Shown: positions 47,101 through 56,339, counted from the stretch's first letter. The stretch is DNA of 64,000 nt from Salvelinus alpinus (GCF_045679555.1 NC_092091.1:92584190-92648189), one strand, 5' to 3'. Notes: generated from the sequence alone by a model not told the origin. Made by a program: numbers and translations.

Positions 47101-50100
47101 AAGTCTTACAGCTCTGAGGAATCCCTGAAGTTAAAAGTAGTTGTAATTTAAAATGGGCAATCTCATGTAATAATGAATTAATAATTATTAAATAGACTTT
47201 TAATAAAAATGAATATAAATTATCAACAGTCTCAGAATGTGCACTCAATAGCATACCATAATCTGACATTAGTGCTATAATAATTAATGTTTGTGGAAGC
47301 AGGAAACCACATCGTTCTGGTCCATGTTTTGTAGATGTTGGGGGCCTGATTTCTGGTAGATCCTAGGATGAGAGCTTAAAGGTAGAGTCATCTAAATGAT
47401 GATGTACGAACAGCACCACAGATATTGTGATGAGCAAGATGCCTGACTTCTCTCTCACACAGTCACACACAGTATCTGCCCATGTGGAAGGGTTCTCTTC
47501 ACTCTCTTACAGTGTGTTAGTCACTGGACCAAAACAGCAGAGAAGTTTAGCCTTGTGCTCCACCACTCTTAGTTGTTGTAGAAATTGACCCACTACGCTG
47601 TTTACTTTGTGCATCTACGTCATAAATCGCTGACTCTACCTTTAAGTTTGTTTTGACCAAATAGATCATGATTGTGTTCCTTGCCTGGGACTAAACTAAA
47701 ATGAACGCTTTTATCGTATTTTGATTTTCAAACAATTATCAGTTAATCAATTAACACTCACATTTCTCAGGTCCAGACTTGATCCAACACTCTCCACCAT
47801 GGTCTCTGGTGTTGGTAAAGCAGAAGGAAAAACTGATTAAACTAAATATAACTTATAAAGGCTTTATATAGCATACATACAGTCTTCATAAGACATACAA
47901 CAAGTTTATAAGGGGTGAGAGAACAACCCCCTACATAGGACGTATGTCAACTTTCATAGAGGCAATACCAACAGGTGACATTGCATATCTTGAGGAAATC
48001 CATTAGAGATGTGAAGTCACCAGGTAGTGAATATAGAAAGAATGACATTACAGAGAGGCTGTTCTATTTAACAGGTTCTGGTGCCCTCTAGTGGTTAGAG
48101 AAAGAATTACATTACAGAGAGGCTGTTCTATTTAACAGGTTCTGGTGCCCTCTAGTGGTTAGAGAGAGAATGACATTACAGAGAGGCTGTTCTATTTAAC
48201 AGGTTGATGCCCTCTAGTGGTTAGAGAGAGAATTACATTACAGAGAGGCTGTTCTATTTAACAGGTTCTGGTGCCCTCTAGTCAATCACCACCTTCCGGA
48301 GACACCTGAAACCCCACCTCTTCAAGGAATACCTAGGATAAAGCAATCCTTCTGCCCCCCCCCCCTTAAAAGATTTAGATGCACTATTGTAAAGTGGCTG
48401 TTCCACTGGATGTCATTAGGTGAATGCACCAATTTGTAAGTCGCTCTGGATAAGAGCGTCTGCTAAATGACTTAAATGTAAATGTAAATGTCTAGTGGTT
48501 AGAGAGAGAATTACATTACAGAGAGGCTGTTCTATTTAACAGGTTCTGGTGCCTTCTAGTGGTTAGAGAGAGAATTACATTACAGAGAGGCTGTTCTATT
48601 TAACTGGTTCTGATGCCCTCTAGCCGTTAGAGAGAGAATGACATTAGAGAGAGGCTGTTCTATTTAACAGGTTCTGATGCCCTCTAGTGGTTAGAGAGAG
48701 ACTGACACATCGATCGAGGCTGTTATATTTAACAGACTGAAAATAAATAGAGGACAGGAATCTACTAATACATTAAAACACGCCACTACTACTAATCTAA
48801 TTGTCTGTAGGTCCAACAGAACACATTAAAACACGCCACTACTACTAATCTAACTGGCTGTAGGTCCAACAGAACACATTAAAACACATGACTACTACTA
48901 ATCTAACTGTCTGTAGGTCCAACAGAACACATTAAAACACACATCTACTACTAATCTAACTATCTGTAGGTCCAACAGAACACATTAAAACACACCACTA
49001 CTACTAATCTAACTGTCTGTAGGTCCAACAGAACACATTAAAACACACCACTACTACTAATCTAACTGTCTGTAGGTCCAACAGAACACATTAAAACACA
49101 CCACTACTACTAATCTACTGTCTGTAGGTCCAACAGAACACATTAAAACACACCACTACTACTAATCTAACTGTCTGTAGGTCCAACAGAACACATTAAA
49201 ACACACCATTACTACTAATCTAACTGTCTGTAGGTTCAACAGAACACATTAAAACACACCACTACTACTAATCTACTGTCTGTAGGTCCAACAGAACACA
49301 TTAAAACACACCACTACTACTAATCTAACTGTCTGTAGGTCCAACAGAACACATTAAAACACACCACTACTACTAATCTAACTGTCTGTAGGTCCAACAG
49401 AACACATTAAAACACACCACTACTACTAATCTAACTGTCTGTAGGTCCAACAGAACACATTAAAACACACCACTACTACTAATCTAACTGTCTGTAGGTC
49501 CAACAGAACACATTAAAACACACCACTACTACTAATCTAACTGTCTGTAGGTCCAACAGAACACATTAAAACACACCACTACTACTAATCTAACTGTCTG
49601 TAGGTCCAACAGAACACATTAAAACACACCACTACTACTAATCTAACTGTATGTAGGTCCAACAGAACCCATTAAAACACACCACTACTACTAATCTAAC
49701 TGTCTGTAGGTTCAACAGAACCCATTAAAACACACCATTACTACTAATCTAACTGTCTGTAGGTCCAACAGAACACATTAAAACACACCACTACTACTAA
49801 TCTAACTGTCTGTAGGTCCAACAGAACACATTAAAACACACCACTACTACTAATCTAACTGTATGTAGGTCCAACAGAACCCATTAAAACACACCACTAA
49901 TACTAATCTAACTGTCTGTAGGTCCAACAGAACACATTAAAACACACCACTACTACTAATCTAACTGTCTGTAGGTCCAACAGAACACATTAAAACACAC
50001 CACTACTACTAATCTAACTGTCTGTAGGTCCAACAGAACACATTAAAACACACCACTACTACTAATCTAACTGTCTGTAGGTCCAACAGAACACATTAAA

Positions 50101-53100
50101 ACACACCACTACTACTAATCTAACTGTATGTAGGTCCAACAGAACCCATTAAAACACACCACTACTACCAATCTAACTGTCTGTAGGTCCAACAGAACAC
50201 ATTAAAACACACCACTACTACTAATCTAACTGTCTGTAGGTCCAACAGAACACATTAAAACACACCACTACTACTAATCTAACTGTCTGTAGGTCCAATA
50301 GAACACATTAAAACACACCACTACTACTAATCTAACTGTCTGTAGGTCCAACAGAACACATTAAAACACACCACTACTACTAATCTAACTGTCTGTAGGT
50401 CCAATAGAACACATTAAAACACACCACTACTACTAATCTACTGTCTGTAGGTCCAATAGAACACATTAAAACACACCACTACTACTAATCTAACTGTCTG
50501 TAGGTCCAACAGAACATAATAAAACACACCACTACTACTAATCTAACTGTCTGTAGGTCCAACAGAACACATTAAAACACACCACTACTACGAATCTACC
50601 TGTCTGTAGGTCCAACAGAACACATTAAAACACACCACTACTACTAATCTAACTGTCTGTAGGTCCAACAGAACACATTAAAACACACCACTACTACTAA
50701 TCTAACTGTATGTAGGTCCAACAGAACCCATTAAAACACACCACTACTACTAATCTAACTGTCTGTAGGTCCAACAGAACACATTAAAACACACCACTAC
50801 TACTAATCTAACTGTCTGTAGGTCCAACAGAACACATTAAAACACACCACTACTACTAATCTAACTGTCTGTAGGTCCAACAGAACACATTAAAACACAC
50901 CACTACTACTAATCTAACTGTCTGTAGGTCCAACAGAACACATTAAAACACACCACTACTACTAATCTAACTGTATGTAGGTCCAACAGAACCCATTAAA
51001 ACACACCACTACTACCAATCTAACTGTCTGTAGGTCCAACAGAACACATTAAAACACACCACTACTACTAATCTAACTGTCTGTAGGTCCAACAGAACAC
51101 ATTAAAACACACCACTACTACTAATCTAACTGTCTGTAGGTCCAATAGAACACATTAAAACACACCACTACTACTAATCTACTGTCTGTAGGTCCAACAG
51201 AACACATTAAAACACACCACTACTACTAATCTACCTGTCTGTAGGTCCAACAGAACACATTAAAACACACCACTACTACCAATCTAACTGTCTGTAGGTC
51301 CAACAGAACACATTAAAACACACCACTACTACTAATCTACCTGTCTGTAGGTCCAACAGAACACATTAAAACACACCACTACTACTAATCTACCTGTCTG
51401 TAGGTCCAACAGAACACATTAAAACACACCACTACTACTAATCTAACTGTAGGAATGATTCCAGAGGGAAACAAATGATAAAACATTTCTATGACTCACC
51501 TCTGAATATGTTGGTCATCTATCTGACACAGGGTCACTGAGGAAGGGGAGAAGGAGTAAACCCCAAACCCAGGATAGAGGGGTTCAGTGAATGTGGTGTG
51601 TTCTGTGTAGAGGTGTGTCAGTGTACCAGAGGAGGACACACTATAGAAGGACAAAGTACCAGCTGGCCAGTCCAGAAACACTCCAACTCTCTTAGAATGA
51701 GGAAGAGAGATGGATCTCCAATGGACTCCAGCATGGTAAAAGTGATAACCTTTATCATAGCAGAATAAACACCAGGACTTCCTATTGAATCCAATCCAAC
51801 GGTCACTCTCCTGTCCCTTCCTCTTCATTCCTTTGTACATTACACCAATGTAAATCTGGTCACCATCCCTGTCACCATCCCTCTCCACCTCCCAGTAATA
51901 ACGACCAGATAAGCCTTCTCTGCAGAGAACTTGGGGATGACAGTCAAATCTGTCTGGATGGTCTTCATAATGCTGCTTCTCTTCCACCCGTGTCACCTTC
52001 CTGTTCCCCTCAGACAGTATCAGGAATGGGTGTGCTGTATTTGGGTCCAGGTTGAGATGACAGGCATCTGTAGATAAAAGGAGAGTTCAATCAAACCACA
52101 TCTTCATATAAAATGTTGTTTTGTAGGTACAGAACAAGTATTGATTAGTTACTATGTTACTATAATTCTGAATATGCAGTTAATTAGGATTAAAGAGACT
52201 TACATTTCCTCAGCCCTGATTTCAGCCTGCACTCTCCACCATGATCCACACTGTAGGAGAAACAGGTTATTGACTGACAAAGACCTAATAAAGCAGTCAA
52301 CATTTAAACCATATTGTTGTGTTCTGGTGCACTATCCAAGTTCATTACTAGAGACATACAGGTATTCTATCCTACCTACTGCATACAGAACGGAGTACAA
52401 TTCATTACAAGAGACATACAGGTATTCTATCCTACCTACTGCATACAGAACGGAGTACAATTCATTACAAGAGACATACAGGTATTCTATCCTACCTACT
52501 GCATACAGAACGGAGTACAATTCATTACTAGAGACATACAGGTATTCTATCCTACCTACTGCATACAGAACAGAGTACATTTCATTACTAGAGACATACA
52601 GGTATTCTATCCTACCTACTGCATACAGAACGCAGTACAATTCATTACTAGAGACATGCAGGTATTCTATCCTACCTACTGCATACAGAACAGAGTACAA
52701 TTCATTACTATAGACATACAGGTATTCTATCCTACCTACTGCATACAGAACGGAGTACAATTCATTACTATAGACATACAGGTATTCTATCCTACCTACT
52801 GCATACAGAACAGAGTACAATTCCAACAGGATATTAGAGATGCAGAAGAAGAGTATTCATGTGGTGATATACAGTTGAATTCGGGAAGTTTACATACTCC
52901 TTAGCCAAATACATTTAAACTCAGTTTCACAATTCCTGACATTTAATGCTAGCAAAAATACCCTATTTCAGTTAGGTCAGTTAGGATCACCACTTTATTT
53001 TAAGAATGTGAAATGTCAGAATAATAGTAGAGAGAATGATTTATTTCAGCTTTTATTTCTTTCATCACATTCCCAGTGGGTCAGAAGTTTACATACACTC

Positions 53101-56100
53101 AATTATTATTTGGTAGCATTGCCTTTAAATTGTTTAACTTGGGTCAAACGTTTTGGGTAGCCTTCCACAAGCTTCCCACAATAAGTTGGGTGAATTTTGG
53201 CCCATTCCTCCTGACAGAGCTGGTGTAACTGAGTCAGGTTTGGAGGCCTCCTTGCTCGCACACGCTTTTTCAGTTCTGCCCACAAATATTCTTTCAGATT
53301 GAGGTCAGGGCTTTGTGATGGCAAATCCAAAACCTTGACTTTGTTGTCCTTAAACCATTTTGCCACAACTTTGGAAGTATGGTTGGGATCATTGTGCATT
53401 TGGAAGATCCATTTGCGACCAAGCTTTAACTTCCTGACTGATGTCTTGAGATGTTGCTTCAATATATCCACATAATTTCCCTCCTCATGATGCTATCTAT
53501 TTTGTGAAGTGTGTCGTAGCAGAATCAGAATTAGTTAGGTAACATTGATAAATAAGATGTTTTATTTACATAATAATGCTTATGTGAGATATTTGTCATT
53601 AGAATGTCTTCTTTTGGATAATACTGTTGGCAGTTGCATTTTCCTCTTTCTTCTCCAGGGAAAAGTCACTTGGGGCCCAGAGAGGGGAGAGGCTTGTCTT
53701 TTATGGTTATTTTATGGTAATATGCAGAATATCAGAAAGGGAAGTCAGAATTGAACAGTGTCTTCCAATGTATCTGTTAAACCATGTGAAGGGCTCCACA
53801 ATGTCTGTGTGCCAGTCACTCCCCTCTGTGAGTTTATCAAGAAGGGGGTGTACTTGAGATGGGAGTATCTAGAATTGACAATTGATATATGCCATTGGAT
53901 GAGGTAATGTTTTGGTAGACAGTGAAGTACCAAGAACGAGATAAGAACTTCGTTTAGGAGACCAAACTGAACAATAATTTATAGCTAATGCTGTCTGGCT
54001 ATGGGATACTCCTCTCTCAAGTAAAAGTCTTCCTTTGTGCAGTTTTCCTAAGACATGTGGTTCGTCATTGTGAGCTGGGAGGGGTGGATCTTTGCTATAA
54101 AAGATCTCAGTTGCCATTTTGTAAGCACTCTCAGAATTCATTTATAGACACTGAATTGATCTGAGAGTCAAAGGGCTATGGTGAAGCTCATATTATTAAA
54201 AGATGGAGTTTAAAGTATAACTCTGACTTGTGTATGGTTTGTAAACTCTCCTTTCACTTAGTAATACAGGAAATACCACGACAAGTGCATCAGACCCTCC
54301 TGCAGCAAAGCACCGCCACAACATGATGCTGCCACCCCCGTGCCTCACGGTTGGGATGGTGTTCTTTGGCTTGCAAGCCTCCCCCTTTTTCCTCCAAACA
54401 TAACAATGGTCATTATGGCCAAACAGTTCTATTTTTGTTTCATCGGACCAAAGGACATTTCTCCCAAAAGTACGATCTCTGTCCCCATGTACAGTTGCAA
54501 ACCGTAGTCTGGCTTTTTTATGATGGTTTTGGAGCAGTGGCTTCTTCCTTGCTGAGCGGCCTTTCAGGTTATGTCGATATAGGACTCGTTTTACTGTGGA
54601 TATAGATACTTTTGTACCTGTTTCCTCCAGCATCTTCATAAAGTCCTTTGCTGTTGTTCTGGGATTGATTTGCACTTTTTGCACCAAAGTACGTTCATCT
54701 CTAGGAGACAGAACGCGTCTCCTTCCTGAGTGGTATGACGGCTGCGTGGTTCCATGGTGTTTATACTTGCGTACTATTGTTTTTACAGATGAATGTGGTA
54801 CCTTCAGGCATTTGGAAATTGCTCCCAAGGATGAACCAGACTTGTGGAGGTCCACAATCTTTTTCTGAGGTCTTGGCTGATTTCTTTTGATTTTCCCATG
54901 ATGTCAAGCAAAGAGGCACTGAGTTTGAAGGTAGGCCTTGAAATATATCCACAGGTACACCTCCAATTGACTCAAATGATGTCTATCAGAAGCCATGACA
55001 TCATTTTCTGGAATTTTCCAAGCTGTGGCACAGTCAACTTAGTATACACTAAACTTCTGACCCACTGGAATTGTGATAGTGAATTATAAGTGAAATAATC
55101 TGGCTGTAAACAATTATTGGAAAAATGACTTGTCATGCACAAAGTAAATTTCCTAACCGACTTGCCAAAACTATAGCTTGTTAACAAGAAATTTGTGGAG
55201 TGGTTGAAAAACGAGTTTTAATGACTCCAACCTAAGTGTATATAAACTTTCGACTTCAACTGTATGCTGTGTTGGAGTGCCTCGCCTGCTGAGTAAACTT
55301 CCCCTTAATTCTACCATCATGTGCTCATGTTACTGACCCTACTACACTACATATGACACAAACGCTGCTCACACTATTAGGACATCTATTCTGACTTACT
55401 TCAGCTTCATCAGTTTATATGTGGGATCCACCAGAGCAGCTGAAAGCAGTCCCCCTGCAGAGTCTCCTGGGTGATTGTAGCTCAGGTCCAGCTCTTTCAG
55501 GTGGGAGGGGTTTGACCTCAGAGCTGAAGACAGAGCAGCACAGCCCACCTCTGTGACCAGACAGCCAGACAGCCTACAGAGAGACACAACAGCTGTCTAG
55601 GTTGTTGTACTGGTGTCAATCATCTTGTAGGAACCCATACATTTGTCCATGACACAAACATTGTGATGAAATATTAGATTTTCAGAGTATTCGTTTTACT
55701 CAGCTCAGTACCGACCTGACTGAAACAGCTGTACTTACCCCAGTTTGTGTAGTTTACAGTCTGGATCCTCCAGTCCAGCAGACAGCAGTGTAACTCAGCT
55801 CAGTACAGACCTGACTGAAACAGCTATACTTACCCCAGTTTGTGTAGTTTACAGTCTGGATCCTCCAGTCCAGCAGACAGCAGTGTAACTCCTGAGTCCT
55901 GCAGGTCATTGTCTCTCAGCTCCAGTTGTTTCAGTTGTGAGTTGGGTGAACTCAGGACTGAGGCCAGATGTGAACAGCAACCCTCTGTCAGACCACATTG
56001 ACCTAGACTAGAGGGCAGAAGAGCACATGATTAACACATGTTTAAAAGATCCACATAATAACTCATACTGAAGAAAGTTAACTCACACAAGTGTCTGTAT

Positions 56101-56260
56101 GTTGCAGAGTGGACTGGTTAGTCCAACACAGAGCAGCTTCCCTCCTCTGTCTCTCAGGTTATTGTAGCTGAGGTCCAGTTCTCTCAGGGGGGAGTTTGGT
56201 GTCTGCAGAGCTGAGGCCAGAGTCCCAAAGGATTCATATGTGAGGTAACAGCCATCCAGT
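36635..56260 (-). CDS. Gene B: NLRP1-like receptor with LRR, B30.2, FIIND and CARD (5' part beyond the window)
   Basis: Exons in transcript order: 56087-56260, 55834-56007, 55400-55573 (LRR), 52204-52250 (linker), 51500-52067 (PRY-SPRY), 47762-47805 and 47087-47124 (linkers), 46472-46536, 46128-46342, 45681-45943, 45398-45523, 38002-38128 (FIIND: ZU5 then UPA), 37897-37926 (linker), 36635-37035 (CARD). All junctions are GT/AG, and phases agree throughout (2,2,2,1,2,1,0,2,1,0,0,1,1) with no stop. FIIND-CARD proteins are cytosolic danger sensors that cleave themselves in the FIIND. The PRY-SPRY between LRR and FIIND is not part of mammalian NLRP1. The FISNA-NACHT exon should lie right of the window, beyond the retrovirus. 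The model rests on sequence signals only. Confidence 0.75.
37240..37500. repeat. About 54-bp repeat, 5 copies, Gene B last intron
   Basis: The unit contains 'gggtcattcagaaccattct' and 'catcaagtcctggaggagat'. Confidence 0.9.
37535..37855. repeat. 36-bp minisatellite, about 9 copies, Gene B last intron
   Basis: The unit is 'gactgtcctagtccaggtcc' followed by 'tacagtaaaccatgtt'. It gives a spurious minus-strand 12-residue repeat frame. Confidence 0.95.
37897..37926 (-). CDS. Gene B 30-nt linker exon between UPA and CARD
   Basis: Acceptor TTTCAG, donor GTAAGT. With the borrowed base it reads [10 protein letters not shown]. The phase fits both neighbours. Small exons in this position are hard to prove without transcripts. 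Confidence 0.65.
38002..38128 (-). CDS. Gene B exon: C-terminal part of UPA (FIIND)
   Basis: Acceptor TCTCTAG, donor GTAGGA. It reads K-I-H-L-I-H-R-D and [11 protein letters not shown], the typical end of the UPA subdomain in fish FIIND proteins. A CT-dinucleotide run on the minus strand (38131-38174) forms its polypyrimidine tract. It is separated from the previous exon by a 7.3-kb repeat-filled intron. Confidence 0.8.
38131..38174. repeat. (AG)n microsatellite at a splice acceptor
   Basis: About 22 AG dinucleotides on the plus strand, CT on the coding strand, directly upstream of the exon at 38002-38128. Confidence 0.95.
38400..39590 (-). pseudogene. Tx1/L1-like LINE ORF2, reverse transcriptase C-terminal part, decayed
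   Basis: The minus-strand translation contains a degraded Y-x-D-D region (S-A-E-D-V-T-V-F-I near 38885) and, further on, the thumb/connection segment with [12 protein letters not shown] and [18 protein letters not shown]. Several frame breaks, plus a poly-C run at 39231-39248. It is the 3' half of the element whose 5' half is 43325-44985. Confidence 0.7.
39600..40215. repeat. 67-bp minisatellite derived from LINE endonuclease, left block
   Basis: The unit runs 'ttaactactacagtagtgat', 'cagatacatacaacctgtct', 'aaccttgctgcaccgacacc', 'accttca'. On the minus strand one unit reads [16 protein letters not shown], identical to the endonuclease C-terminal region of the LINE at 43325 and up. About nine copies here. 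Confidence 0.9.
40220..42039. mobile_element. piggyBac-like non-autonomous element, 1820 bp
   Basis: Inserted at the TTAA inside a minisatellite unit (40216-40219), with its other TTAA at 42040-42043. It contains the family core near 40297-40350. Long-subfamily type like 8968-10784. Confidence 0.8.
42044..43056. mobile_element. piggyBac-like non-autonomous element, 1013 bp
   Basis: Adjacent to the preceding element and sharing the TTAA at 42040-42043. The right TTAA at 43057-43060 leads back into the minisatellite unit. It starts CTTCTTAGCACTAGGGG and belongs to a different subfamily. Confidence 0.75.
43057..43330. repeat. 67-bp minisatellite derived from LINE endonuclease, right block
   Basis: About four further units, merging without a break into the LINE endonuclease sequence at about 43325. 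This shows the minisatellite grew from that sequence. Confidence 0.9.
43258..44985 (-). pseudogene. Tx1/L1-like LINE: end of ORF1 and endonuclease of ORF2, decayed
   Basis: In the minus frames, a CCHC zinc knuckle ([14 protein letters not shown], about 44440) marks the ORF1 end, followed by an acidic repetitive region with three copies of a P-T/S-T-S-D-V-V-Q segment. The ORF2 endonuclease follows with V-V-F-L-Q-E-I-H-S and L-A-G-D-W-N. Frames are interrupted. ORF1 with a CCHC knuckle plus AP endonuclease points to the Tx1/L1 group. Confidence 0.75.
44985..45300. repeat. 46-48-bp minisatellite, about 7 copies
   Basis: The unit contains 'tcatacaatacccagcatgc' and 'accaaacactgccaacactc'. It is followed by an (acagag)n tract to 45340. 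Confidence 0.95.
45398..45523 (-). CDS. Gene B exon: UPA central part
   Basis: 126 nt, acceptor TTTCGCAG, donor GTAGAG, phase 0 at both ends. It begins A-V-E-Q-Q-E-K and ends S-T-S-I-Y-P-Q, an UPA segment of fish FIIND proteins. Confidence 0.8.
45681..45943 (-). CDS. Gene B exon: ZU5-UPA junction of FIIND with candidate cleavage site
   Basis: 263 nt, acceptor TTGTTCAG, donor GTGAGG. It contains H-P-K-F-S (F codon 45825-45827, S codon 45822-45824). FIIND domains of NLRP1 and CARD8 cleave themselves between F and S, and this is the only F-S pair in the exon near a His. The His sits three residues before F instead of directly adjacent, so activity is uncertain. The end reads [11 protein letters not shown]. 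Confidence 0.8.
46128..46342 (-). CDS. Gene B exon: ZU5 subdomain of FIIND
   Basis: 215 nt, acceptor GCCCTCAG, donor GTAAAA. It contains [24 protein letters not shown] and [11 protein letters not shown], the most diagnostic FIIND block. Confidence 0.9.
46472..46536 (-). CDS. Gene B exon: FIIND N-terminus
   Basis: 65 nt, acceptor TTGTTCAG, donor GTAAAA. It reads [10 protein letters not shown] then a strand ending V-T-M-F-R, the beginning of ZU5 in fish FIIND proteins. It enters in phase 0. Confidence 0.8.
46571..46692. mobile_element. Palindromic foldback element (~122 bp)
   Basis: The left arm 'gggcctgtttcctggacaca' with 'gattgagtctagtgctggac' is complementary to the right arm ending 'gggaacctggccc'. 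The centre is AT-rich. A MITE-like hairpin in a Gene B intron. Confidence 0.8.
46801..47035. repeat. 83-bp tandem repeat, 3 copies
   Basis: Starts at 46801, 46885 and 46968, each with 'agcagaacacaggactgtct' and 'gtatgaatggttggtcagta'. In an intron of Gene B. Confidence 0.9.
47087..47124 (-). CDS. Gene B 38-nt linker exon before FIIND
   Basis: Acceptor AACTTCAG, donor GTAAGT. With the borrowed base it reads [13 protein letters not shown]. It connects phase 1 to phase 0 as required. Short, so moderately supported. Confidence 0.65.
47125..47761. other. Gene B intron, no further feature seen
   Basis: Ordinary intron sequence between two short linker exons. No element ends or genes were recognised. 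Confidence 0.4.
47762..47805 (-). CDS. Gene B second DHGG linker exon (44 nt) before FIIND
   Basis: Acceptor CAACACCAG, donor GTGAGT. With AG from the B30.2 exon it reads [15 protein letters not shown]. It is a paralogue of the linker exon that precedes B30.2 (52204-52250). Its entry phase exactly fits the donor at the end of the B30.2 exon. Confidence 0.7.
47990..48730. repeat. About 63-bp minisatellite, about 9 copies
   Basis: The unit contains 'gacattacagagaggctgtt', 'ctatttaacaggttctggtg' and 'ccctctagtggttagagaga'. It is interrupted by the SINE-like element at 48280-48491. Confidence 0.9.
48280..48491 (+). mobile_element. SINE/L2-like 3' tail fragment
   Basis: It ends in 'gctctggataagagcgtctg' plus 'ctaaatgac' and an (aaatgt)n tail, the conserved L2-type 3' end used by several fish SINEs. 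CTAGT flanks it on both sides as a target duplication inside a minisatellite unit. Confidence 0.75.
48740..51450. repeat. 54-bp minisatellite, about 50 copies
   Basis: The unit: 'acacattaaaacacaccact', 'actactaatctaactgtctg', 'taggtccaacagaa'. It fills the intron between the B30.2 exon and the second linker exon of Gene B. The variant 'actgtatgtagg...gaaccca' recurs at the same spacing of 847 bp (49859/50706 and 50124/50971), indicating a duplicated block. Confidence 0.95.
51500..52067 (-). CDS. Gene B PRY-SPRY (B30.2) exon
   Basis: 568 nt, acceptor CTACAG. PRY motif L-D-P-N-T-A-H at the start, then SPRY landmarks [16 protein letters not shown] and [14 protein letters not shown], ending [12 protein letters not shown]30.2 domains bind proteins and give target specificity in TRIMs and fish NLRs. 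The exon ends in CAGAG/GTGAGT. Read through without splicing, the same bases give AGG TGA, a stop codon two codons after I-Q. The transcript can therefore end here or continue into FIIND-CARD. Confidence 0.9.
52204..52250 (-). CDS. Gene B linker exon before B30.2 (47 nt)
   Basis: Acceptor CTCCTACAG, donor GTAAGT. It reads [16 protein letters not shown], phases fitting the last LRR exon and the PRY-SPRY exon. Counterpart of 143-189 in copy A. Confidence 0.75.
52345..52825. repeat. 60-bp intronic minisatellite, 8 copies
   Basis: The same unit as 270-470 in copy A, expanded from three to about eight copies. Long open frames on both strands are spurious. Confidence 0.95.
53106..54855 (-). pseudogene. 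Sleeping Beauty-type transposase, split by a solo LTR
   Basis: The N-terminal part lies right of the LTR (54290-54870) with the paired helix-turn-helix region and D in L-W-S-D-E-T-K. The C-terminal part (53106-53471) carries D in Q-M-H-N-D-P-N-H-T and E in [11 protein letters not shown]. The LTR inserted between the first and second catalytic Asp, so the gene is dead. Confidence 0.85.
53512..54283 (+). mobile_element. Solo retroviral LTR, 772 bp
   Basis: It starts TGTCGTAG and ends CCACGACA, flanked by AGTG on both sides (53508-53511, 54284-54287), while the related Tc1 copy at 1942 has this site undivided. A TATA-like 'gctataaaagatc' lies near 54095. The ends resemble those of the provirus LTR at 59577-60275 (TGTAGTAG...CCACGACA), but the interior looks different, so it is a related, not identical, family. 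Confidence 0.8.
55400..55573 (-). CDS. Gene B LRR exon 3 (174 nt)
   Basis: Open, acceptor TGTAG, donor GTAAGT, phase 2. Contains L-K-E-L-D-L-S-Y-N. Counterpart of 649-822. Confidence 0.85.
55701..55890. repeat. 95-bp tandem duplication of the 3' end of an LRR exon with its donor
   Basis: 'cagctcagtac' starts at 55701 and again at 55796. Each copy includes the splice donor and the last ~60 bp of the LRR exon. Only the right copy is attached to a full exon (55834-56007). The left copy gives a decoy donor near 55739. Confidence 0.85.
55834..56007 (-). CDS. Gene B LRR exon 2 (174 nt)
   Basis: Open, acceptor CTCTAG, donor GTAAG, phase 2. Contains L-K-Q-L-E-L-R-D-N. Counterpart of 986-1159. Confidence 0.85.
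56087..56260 (-). CDS. Gene B LRR exon 1 (174 nt)
   Basis: Open, acceptor CTCTCCAG, donor GTGAGT, phase 2. Contains L-R-E-L-D-L-S-Y-N. Upstream (rightward) of it only repeats are seen until the window ends, so its NACHT exon is off-window. Confidence 0.8.
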
Positions 56261-56339
56261 CTGGAGAGAGGAGATATGTTGATATACTGTTAAATATGCA
56301 AAGTTTTAAGAATACAAGCTTTAAGAAGACAATAACAGA

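Larger units (their letters stand above)
52872..55262 (-). mobile_element. Sleeping Beauty-type Tc1 transposon, near complete, interrupted by a solo LTR
   Basis: The ends are CAGTTGAATTCGGGAAGTTT on the left and TTCGACTTCAACTG on the right, flanked by TA. It lies in a Gene B intron; the same place in copy A (about 512) is uninterrupted, so copy A shows the empty site. Removing the LTR (53512-54283 plus one AGTG) leaves about 1.6 kb, the normal length. The transposase is on the minus strand. Confidence 0.9.

Noticed and set aside
52141-52904. 190- and 196-codon plus frames and a 164-codon minus frame
   Set aside because: Generated by the 60-bp intronic minisatellite. The real exon in this area is the short linker on the minus strand.
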